Positions 7,269 through 11,530 of a DNA stretch of 11,530 nt are shown in pieces; within the stretch, counting starts at the first letter, position 1; each line of letters opens with the position of its first letter. Both the position numbers and the translations under genes were made by a program. The notes beneath the pieces are model-generated. The model worked only from the letters and a program-made list of their open reading frames with translations, had not been told where the DNA came from and made no database searches. Source of the DNA: Rhodospirillaceae bacterium (GTDB taxonomy: Bacteria > Pseudomonadota > Alphaproteobacteria > Rhodospirillales > 2-02-FULL-58-16); contig DUZD01000069.1 in the NCBI GenBank assembly GCA_013349695.1, positions 1 to 11,530 on the forward strand, read 5' to 3'.

Positions 7269-7292
7269 GGGCGCCCCCGTTCCCAGGCGCCC
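7269..7292 (+). other. Second GC-rich stem-loop after the tRNA terminator
   Basis: GGGCGCC (7269-7275) and GGCGCCC (7286-7292) pair perfectly around a 10-nt loop. It directly follows the 7229-7260 stem-loop. It could be a back-up terminator insulating the toxin-antitoxin promoter, but no T-run follows. Confidence 0.4.
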
Positions 7293-7329
7293 CGTTATAT
7301 CTCATCGTATCTTGAAAATCGCGCATTGA

Positions 7330-7346
7330 CCTATTAATATAATAGG
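7330..7346 (+). promoter_or_regulatory. Candidate -10 element and operator palindrome of the toxin-antitoxin module
   Basis: A perfect 7-bp inverted repeat CCTATTA-ATA-TAATAGG occupies 7330-7346. It contains a consensus TATAAT at 7338-7343 and ends one base before the toxin start codon. A TTGAAA at 7312-7317 could be the -35 element, but the 20-bp spacer is long. Such a placement suits autorepression by the antitoxin. The same layout would put the transcription start at or next to the ATG. This is inferred from sequence only. Confidence 0.5.
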
Positions 7347-7347
7347 C

Positions 7348-7650
7348 ATGGCGGATATCGTCCCTCTACGCATGAGTCAGGCAGCCGCGCTCCGGGTAAT
7401 TCGGGAGTTGGCGCAAGATTCTTTGAATGTGGTTTTTCTTCCACATGCAAGGAAGCGGATGAAAAAGCGAAGAATTACCCCCATAATGATATACGCCTGC
7501 TTGAAGGCGGGCAGTATCACCGAGGGACCGTTTCTGAATGCCAAGGGAAACTGGCAAGTAACAATGGAAAGAATGTTGGCGGGGGAGGAATTGGTGGCCG
7601 TTGTCGCTATAGAGCGAGGCCAAACCTTGCTTGTAATTACGGTTTATTAG
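7348..7650 (+). CDS. Putative toxin, DUF4258 / MqsR-like family
   Basis: This small basic 100-residue protein resembles DUF4258 proteins, which relate to the MqsR/RelE-type RNase fold. Visible features are HARKRMKKRRITP at about 33-45 (family pattern: His-Ala-x-x-Arg-Met-x-x-Arg-x-Ile), an acidic GSITEGP stretch, and alternating strands KGNWQVTMERM, ELVAVVAIE and LLVITVY. By analogy it may be a translation-dependent mRNA interferase, but no catalytic residue can be assigned with certainty. It is followed after ten bases by a helix-turn-helix gene; toxin-first order matches mqsRA and higBA. The ATG at 7348 has no Shine-Dalgarno: a palindrome with a TATAAT box ends one base before it. The transcript may be leaderless, or the toxin may be translated poorly. 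The in-frame ATG at 7372 is no better. Toxicity is inferred, not shown. Confidence 0.75.
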   Translation: MADIVPLRMSQAAALRVIRELAQDSLNVVFLPHARKRMKKRRITPIMIYACLKAGSITEGPFLNAKGNWQVTMERMLAGEELVAVVAIERGQTLLVITVY

Positions 7651-7660
7651 GAGAGCGCCC

Positions 7661-8098
7661 ATGTACCATTACACAGAGAGTGGATTGAGGGGAATATGGC
7701 TGGCGAATGGCTACAAGGAAGTTGAAACTTCCGAAGGCAAGGGGGTAGCGTTCGCCAACCTTGAAGGCCTTCATCGCGCCATTGCCATGGACCTCCTGCG
7801 ATACAAGCCGCGCCTATCCGGCAAGGAGTTCCGTTTCATCCGTCAGGAGATGCGGTTTTCGCAAGCTCGTCTCGCTCAAATGCTGGGCACCACGGACCAA
7901 GCGGTGGCAAGATGGGAGAAGGGCAAGACGCGCGTACCCAAAATGGCGGATAGATTCTTGCGGGCTTTCTATCGGGAATCCGCGGAGGGCAACGCCCACA
8001 TCATTGAAATGGTGAAACGTCTGAACGAGATCGACCAACAGGCATGGGAGAAGCGGACATACGGTTTAGAAAACAACGAATGGCGGGTTGCTGCCTAA
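7661..8098 (+). CDS. Helix-turn-helix protein, putative antitoxin of the DUF4258 module
   Basis: The 145-residue protein begins with the motif YHYTESGLRGIWLANGY, found at the N-terminus of a family of HTH regulators paired with DUF4258 proteins. An XRE-type helix-turn-helix covers about 56-105, with FRFIRQEMRFSQARLAQMLG and TTDQAVARWEKGKT as scaffold and recognition helices. The C-terminal tail is charged. It probably neutralises the upstream protein and represses the operon by binding the palindrome at 7330-7346. Start ATG 7661 has a clear AGGAG at 7649-7653, which overlaps the toxin stop codon with seven-base spacing, so translation is probably coupled. It has a much better ribosome binding site than the toxin, which would favour antitoxin excess. 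No DNA-binding partner site other than the palindrome is visible. Confidence 0.82.
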   Translation: MYHYTESGLRGIWLANGYKEVETSEGKGVAFANLEGLHRAIAMDLLRYKPRLSGKEFRFIRQEMRFSQARLAQMLGTTDQAVARWEKGKTRVPKMADRFLRAFYRESAEGNAHIIEMVKRLNEIDQQAWEKRTYGLENNEWRVAA

Positions 8099-8136
8099 GG
8101 GCTCGTCACAAAATAACCGCGTCACTTCACTTCCGC

Positions 8137-8223
8137 CGTCATGCCCGGCCTTGAGCCGGGTATCCACGCAGTTGATGCCGAGCGCGAGGCCCGTGGATGG
8201 CCGGATCAAGTCCGGCCATGACG
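8137..8223. repeat. REP-like imperfect palindrome with nested hairpins
   Basis: Two 32-bp arms (8137-8168 and 8192-8223) are inverted copies matching at 27 of 32 positions, separated by 23 bp. Each arm also folds on itself: CCCGGC-CTTGA-GCCGGG on the left and GGCCGGA-TCAAG-TCCGGCC on the right, both perfect. Differences between the arms keep each small hairpin paired. From memory, very similar CGTCATG...CCACG elements are abundant between genes in several alphaproteobacteria. It lies between the antitoxin gene and the convergent sensor kinase, so it may act as a shared 3' end structure. Confidence 0.85.
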
Positions 8224-8336
8224 ACGGAAGGGAGGATGGTGATTCATTTATTCTGTTACGGCCCCTAAGGACGGTGGAACGGCAACCCGGCGGTCGCCGA
8301 CGGAATTCTCACCAAGCCGGCCGAAGCGTGGAGGCG

Positions 8337-10280
8337 TCATGGCCGTTCGCCATTGAAAACAATGTGAAAGCTGGCGCCGGGCGGCTCGCCGATGGACAGC
8401 TCGCCTTTGATCATCATGCTCAGGGTGTCGATCAACTGGAGGCCCAGGCTCTTGCTCCCGGCGATGTCGAAATCCTCGGGCAGGCCAACGCCGTCGTCGG
8501 CGACGGAAAGTTCGATGTCCCCGCCGTTTAGTCTTTTCAAGGAGACCCTGACATTACCGGACCCGCCATCGGGAAAGGCGTGTTTCAGACAGTTGGAAAG
8601 CATTTCGCTGACGATCTGGCCGATCGGAACCGCCAAGTCGATATCGAGAACGATATCCTCTATATCGTCACTGAACGACACTTGGCCGGTCCCGTCCAGT
8701 TGGCTTTCCTCGATATCTTGAATGATCGATCTCAGATAATTCAGGGCATCGATGCTGCCCAGATCGTCGGACCGGCACAGGTTTTCATGGACCTGCGCCA
8801 TGACCCTGATCCGCCGCTCGCTATCGCCTAGGGCATTGGCAACCTCTTTGCTCCTCCCCGCTCTTGCCTGCAGCGCCAGCATGGAGCAGATCGTCTGCAG
8901 GTTGTTCTTGACCCGGTGATGGACTTCCTTGAGCAGCACCTTCTTCTCGGCCAGGGAGGCTTTGATCCTGTCCTCCGCCCGTTTGCGCTCGGTGATGTCC
9001 TGGCCTGAACTTACGCTACCGATGATAGCGTCGTTGTCATCCTTAAGGGTGGCATTGTGCCAGTAGATGCTGCGAAGTTCGCCGCTTTTGGTGAGAACTT
9101 CGTTCTCAATATATTCAACCGCCGCAATTTCTCTCGAACATACCTTGGCGTGAACGGTCTGAACCTCTTTTGCTTGATCCTTGGGGACAGTCGTTTCAAA
9201 CCAGTTTCTGCCGATCATTTCATCTTCTTCGTAACCCAAGACGTCGAGTCCTCTGCGGTTGATCAAGGTCACTCCGCCGGTCCTATCCAGACAAACGATT
9301 ATCGCCTCGGCTATGGCGAGATACTCATTTGCTCTTTTTCGTTCTCTGCGAACCTTCTCCTCGGCCTGCTTGCGCTCGGTGATGTCCTGGACGGTGCCGG
9401 CGAGTTCGGTTGCTTTTCCATGCTTGTCGAGGGTGGCAACGGCCTCTTCATGAACCCATCGAACCGTGCCATCCGGCAGGATGATCCGGTGATCCACGGA
9501 GTGATTGCCCTCTTTGGCAAACGCTTTTCCCTCGGATTCCTTGACCTTATCAATATCTTCTGGGTGAACGGCCGCGAAAAACCGATCATACGATGGTTTG
9601 AATGCCCCGGGTTCATGACCAAAAATCCGGTAGATTTCGTCTGACCAGTGGAGTGTCCCTGATTCCACATTGAGCGACCAATCGCCTATTCTGCCGGTCC
9701 TTTGTGCCTCGGTAAGGCGCCGCTCATTCAGAAGCAGGGCCTCCTCCACTTTTTTACGTTCGGTGATGTCCTCGGCGATCCCGGCGATGCGGTAGGCTTC
9801 TCCTCGTTCGTCCAAGACCGGAAAGCCGCGGTCCAGAATCCAGCGTTCCTCCCCGTCCGGACGGACGATTCGGAACTCTTCGCTGTATTCCCCCTTTTTG
9901 GCATTCTCGTAGTAGGCCTTTTTCACCCGCTCGCGGTCGTCCGGGTGAATGGAGTCAATCCAATCCTCGGGTTGTTCGTATACTTTTTCACATTTGCTTC
10001 CCCATACCTCCTCGTAAGCTGGACTCATGTAAACAACGGCCTGGGTCTCGGCGTCGTTGATCCAGAAGACCTCCTTGATGTTCTCGGCCAACTGGCGGAA
10101 CCGGGTTTCGCTTTCCTGCAAGCGCCGGATCATCGGGCCGGTGACAGTGAAGAAGACCATCGTTCCCGCCGCGATGACGGCGATGGCGATGGCGGCGACG
10201 ATCAAGCCGGCTCTGATGAAGGGGGCGCGGACTTCGGCCAGGTCGATCTTGGCGACGATACCGAGATTAAGCACCGCCAC
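8337..10280 (-). CDS. Sensor histidine kinase, C-terminal segment (TM, PAS x3, HisKA_2, HATPase), cut off from its N-terminus by a stop codon
   Basis: This 647-codon segment encodes the signalling part of a membrane kinase that would phosphorylate a response regulator. In order: the end of a periplasmic Cache-like domain (about 1-20), a membrane helix (22-46), PAS/PAC 1 (55-176), PAS/PAC 2 (186-305) and PAS/PAC 3 (313-434), each ending in a DITERK-type linker. The HisKA_2 dimerisation domain follows with EVHHRVKNNLQ at 452-462 (His 454/455). The HATPase domain has an N box around Asn 563, DDGVGL at 595-600 and a SLGLQLI G box near 611. The frame's first possible start is a GTG at 10280, but the codons upstream stay in frame with the 10287-10787 segment and only one TAA separates them. 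Alone, this piece would lack the first membrane helix and most of the sensor. The DivK-like gene upstream is a likely partner. Confidence 0.9.
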   Translation of the reverse strand: MAVLNLGIVAKIDLAEVRAPFIRAGLIVAAIAIAVIAAGTMVFFTVTGPMIRRLQESETRFRQLAENIKEVFWINDAETQAVVYMSPAYEEVWGSKCEKVYEQPEDWIDSIHPDDRERVKKAYYENAKKGEYSEEFRIVRPDGEERWILDRGFPVLDERGEAYRIAGIAEDITERKKVEEALLLNERRLTEAQRTGRIGDWSLNVESGTLHWSDEIYRIFGHEPGAFKPSYDRFFAAVHPEDIDKVKESEGKAFAKEGNHSVDHRIILPDGTVRWVHEEAVATLDKHGKATELAGTVQDITERKQAEEKVRRERKRANEYLAIAEAIIVCLDRTGGVTLINRRGLDVLGYEEDEMIGRNWFETTVPKDQAKEVQTVHAKVCSREIAAVEYIENEVLTKSGELRSIYWHNATLKDDNDAIIGSVSSGQDITERKRAEDRIKASLAEKKVLLKEVHHRVKNNLQTICSMLALQARAGRSKEVANALGDSERRIRVMAQVHENLCRSDDLGSIDALNYLRSIIQDIEESQLDGTGQVSFSDDIEDIVLDIDLAVPIGQIVSEMLSNCLKHAFPDGGSGNVRVSLKRLNGGDIELSVADDGVGLPEDFDIAGSKSLGLQLIDTLSMMIKGELSIGEPPGASFHIVFNGERP

Positions 10281-10286
10281 CGGCTC

Positions 10287-10289
10287 TTA
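10287..10289 (-). other. In-frame TAA interrupting the sensor kinase
   Basis: The minus strand reads GCG GCC TAA GAG CCG GTG across 10295-10278. The reading frame is unchanged on both sides and family-like sequence continues on both sides (VLAA, stop, EPV). A single base change from a tyrosine codon explains it. A true nonsense mutation, a sequencing error and readthrough or reinitiation at GTG 10280 are all possible; AAGAG lies three bases before that GTG. Confidence 0.85.
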
Positions 10290-10787
10290 GGCCGCCAGCA
10301 CCGCGACGCCCCGGTAGTCGAGCCCGACCAACGACCCCGAATGCCCATGCAAGGCATGGCGCATCGGTTCGGCAAGTTTGGAATCGATGTCAACCGGCTT
10401 CGGCTGGTCCAGGTCAAGGTGGCGATGCAGGAGGATAAAGACGATCCGGTCGCCCTCGACGCGGGCAAGGGTGAATTCTCCTGTTTCTCCAAGACCTTTG
10501 TACGCTTCATGCGCATCCTTGATTTGCGAGATGGTGGCGGCTTCTGTCCCGCCTGGATAGTTTGAACTGTAAAGTTGGTCGAAATTGGCTATCGCCTCCA
10601 TCAGCCGCGCTTGGCTTTGCGCGGTGTGGATCATGTCATTGCGCTTTTCCTCGAAGGCCGTCTCGTAAAGTACCCAGATGGCGGCGCCGGCGATGGCCAA
10701 GGCGACCGACGCCAGGGTCAGCACGGGGATAAAGATGCGATGGAAGCCTGTTATTGCCGCCTTTTGAGTATTCCTGGGTGAAAACAT
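10287..10787 (-). CDS. N-terminal segment of the split sensor kinase (TM and periplasmic Cache-like sensor)
   Basis: This frame encodes about 166 residues. A membrane helix lies at about 18-41 (IPVLTLASVALAIAGAAIW). A periplasmic region follows with a helical start (FEEKRNDMIHTAQSQARLMEAIA) and a sensor part with GETGEFTLARVEGDRIVF and HSGSLVGLDYRGVAVLAA, typical of Cache-like domains. It stops at TAA 10289-10287. The next codons, in the same frame, read EPVAVLNLGIVAKIDLAEVRAPF, the normal end of such a domain. So this is half of one gene with the 8337-10280 segment, and I infer a Tyr codon (TAT/TAC) became TAA. The start is uncertain: ATG 10787 has a weak AGG-like site, and the frame is open to ATG 10853. 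The better Shine-Dalgarno nearby belongs to the small frame at 10801-10884. Confidence 0.82.
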   Translation of the reverse strand: MFSPRNTQKAAITGFHRIFIPVLTLASVALAIAGAAIWVLYETAFEEKRNDMIHTAQSQARLMEAIANFDQLYSSNYPGGTEAATISQIKDAHEAYKGLGETGEFTLARVEGDRIVFILLHRHLDLDQPKPVDIDSKLAEPMRHALHGHSGSLVGLDYRGVAVLAA

Positions 10788-10800
10788 CGCCAAACCTGGA

Positions 10801-10884
10801 TCAATAAGCCGAAATCGTTTTTCGGGCATCGGCAAAGGCCGCGAAAACGGCAACGGCCGCCAGCAAGGAACGTGCTTTTTTCAT
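10801..10884 (-). CDS. 27-residue signal-peptide-like mini-ORF between regulator and kinase
   Basis: A 27-codon frame starts at ATG 10884, with a GGAGGG Shine-Dalgarno five bases upstream, the best in this locus. It encodes Met-Lys-Lys-Ala-Arg, a hydrophobic core (LLAAVAVFAAF), an Ala-Asp-Ala end, then RKTISAY and TGA at 10803-10801. This is a textbook signal peptide with almost nothing after it. The stop lies 13 bases before the likely kinase start (ATG 10787), in a different frame. It may be a leader peptide coupling kinase translation to the regulator gene, or the remnant of a deleted periplasmic protein gene. Its coding status is unproven; the signal sequence and ribosome binding site are directly visible. 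Confidence 0.4.
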   Translation of the reverse strand: MKKARSLLAAVAVFAAFADARKTISAY

Positions 10885-10934
10885 GCGGTCCCTCCATTTG
10901 AAGGAAACGTGGCGTCATCTCCACGAACGGCCGG

Positions 10935-11312
10935 TCAGTCGGCGCCGCCGTTCAGGGATCCGGCGACCGTACGTAAGTATCGTGGCACCGAAATAGGCTT
11001 GGAAATGTAGTCGTCGAAACCAAGATCAAGAAACATTTCCCTGTTCCCTTTCATGGCGAAGGCGGTCACGGCGATGGCCGGAATTTTCCTCGTCTCGGGG
11101 TCGCGGCGCAGCAATTCCAATGCGTCGAGGCCGGAAATTCCCGGCAACTGAATGTCAATGAGGATCAAATCGGGACGATAGTCACGGGCGAACTCCACGA
11201 CATCCCCACCGTTACCGGTCTTGATGACGTTGTAACCGTGCTCCGTCAGAAGATCGTCAAACAGCCTCATGTCTAACGCATTGTCTTCGACGATCAGTAC
11301 GGTTTTTGGCAT
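10935..11312 (-). CDS. Single-domain response regulator, DivK-like
   Basis: The 125-residue protein is a receiver domain with no output domain. It shows VLIVEDN with acidic residues at 9-10, the phosphoacceptor Asp 53 (PDLILIDIQLPGISGLDAL), Thr 83 (AVTAFAMKG) and Lys 105 (YISKPISVPRYL). The AVTAFAMKG and DIQLP blocks closely resemble DivK, the alphaproteobacterial cell-cycle regulator that acts through protein contacts. A generic CheY-type role in this local pathway is also possible, and true DivK normally sits in another context (beside pleD), so I give no gene symbol. Start ATG 11312 has AGGAG seven bases upstream. It is the first gene of a minus-strand unit with the mini-ORF and split kinase, so it probably accepts phosphate from that kinase. 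It is transcribed divergently from the regulator at 11430. Confidence 0.9.
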   Translation of the reverse strand: MPKTVLIVEDNALDMRLFDDLLTEHGYNVIKTGNGGDVVEFARDYRPDLILIDIQLPGISGLDALELLRRDPETRKIPAIAVTAFAMKGNREMFLDLGFDDYISKPISVPRYLRTVAGSLNGGAD

Positions 11313-11345
11313 TTATCTTCTCCTGGACGAACTTACCGACCCACT

Positions 11346-11351
11346 ATGATA
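11346..11351. promoter_or_regulatory. Candidate -10 element in the divergent regulator intergenic region
   Basis: The six bases read TATCAT on the minus strand, and TATGAT (11345-11350) on the plus strand; both match the -10 consensus at five of six positions. For the minus strand it would give a start near 11339 and a 27-base leader before the DivK-like gene. No good -35 is visible for either direction, which suits an activator-dependent promoter. Prediction is weak. Confidence 0.3.
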
Positions 11352-11381
11352 ACAAACCGACGTTTCATTCCGATCCCGGCC

Positions 11382-11422
11382 GTGCTTCGATATTGCTTCA
11401 GCATGTTTCAATATGCTTCAAT
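11382..11422. promoter_or_regulatory. Four phased TGCTTC-type direct repeats, candidate OmpR-family regulator boxes
   Basis: TGCTTC occurs at 11383, 11394 and 11414, and TGTTTC at 11404, so the spacing is 11, 10 and 10 bp. The wider consensus is NTG(C/T)TTCRAT. Helically phased direct repeats of this kind are the sites of OmpR/PhoB/TorR-type regulators, which bind as tandem dimers. The array ends eight bases before the start codon of a response regulator and lies upstream of the divergent DivK-like gene, so it may control both. Confidence 0.55.
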
Positions 11423-11429
11423 CGCCGCC

Positions 11430-11530
11430 ATGAAAGATCATGTGCTCATCGTCGAGGACGAACTGATGGTCCAGGGGCTGCTCGCCCTTCACCTGAAGAA
11501 CGAGGGCTACGCGGTCAGCCGCGCCGCCAC
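11430..11530 (+). CDS. Response regulator, N-terminal part only (window edge)
   Basis: The 33 visible codons from ATG 11430 read MKDHVLIVEDELMVQGLLA and continue into a typical first receiver helix and second strand (HLKNEGYAV). The acidic pair VEDE at about 8-11 is the metal-binding site. The gene runs off the right edge, so the output domain is unseen. The opening resembles OmpR/TorR-type regulators, and the phased repeats just upstream fit that class, but this is inference. An in-frame ATG at 11403 would add nine residues; neither start has a clear Shine-Dalgarno. ATG 11430 gives the usual receiver length. It is divergent from the DivK-like gene, and a kinase gene may follow outside the window. 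Confidence 0.85.
   Translation, partial: MKDHVLIVEDELMVQGLLALHLKNEGYAVSRAA

Noticed and set aside
8270..8336. Plus-strand stretch reading DGILTKPAEAW, resembling the end of a receiver domain
   Set aside because: Only about eleven residues resemble a receiver C-terminus, with no upstream receiver sequence or start. Too short to call a gene remnant.

Overview
The window reads as an alphaproteobacterial chromosome segment, probably Rhodospirillales-like, of high GC content. The main support is the minus-strand block pcm - tolC - popZ/DUF2497 - valS, because PopZ is essentially an alphaproteobacterial protein. A DivK-like response regulator, a HisKA_2-type PAS sensor kinase, FliN and tRNAs with encoded CCA ends fit the same picture. 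This placement is inferred from protein families; no database was searched.

Layout. Bases 1-116 hold at least four and a half copies of a 26-bp tandem repeat. Next, all on the minus strand, come fliN (flagellar switch), a YjbQ/UPF0047 protein, valyl-tRNA synthetase, a PopZ-family polar organiser with a long Glu-Pro tract, a TolC-family outer-membrane channel and a protein-L-isoaspartate methyltransferase-family protein. About 250 bp carrying the candidate pcm promoter and several hairpins lead to plus-strand tRNA-Cys(GCA) and tRNA-Asn(GUU), closed by a strong stem-loop. A two-gene toxin-antitoxin-like module follows (DUF4258/MqsR-like protein, then a helix-turn-helix protein). An apparent operator palindrome overlaps its promoter and the toxin start codon has no visible ribosome binding site. 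Bases 8137-8223 hold a REP-like palindrome with nested hairpins between two converging transcription units.

The right third is a signalling locus. On the minus strand, a DivK-like single-domain regulator is followed by a membrane-bound Cache-PAS-PAS-PAS-HisKA_2-HATPase kinase. The kinase frame is split by one in-frame TAA in the sensor domain; frame and family sequence resume immediately after it. A 27-codon signal-peptide-like mini-ORF with the best Shine-Dalgarno of the locus lies between regulator and kinase. Divergently, a second response regulator begins at the right edge. The shared intergenic region carries four TGCTTC-like motifs spaced 10-11 bp, the architecture bound by OmpR/TorR/PhoB-type regulators.

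Most genes are ordinary core genes. The points that deserve attention are the split kinase, the phased boxes, the leaderless-looking toxin start with its operator, the 26-bp repeat array, the Glu-Pro-expanded PopZ and the signal-peptide mini-ORF. I see no prophage, insertion sequence, CRISPR array or clearly novel multi-gene system.
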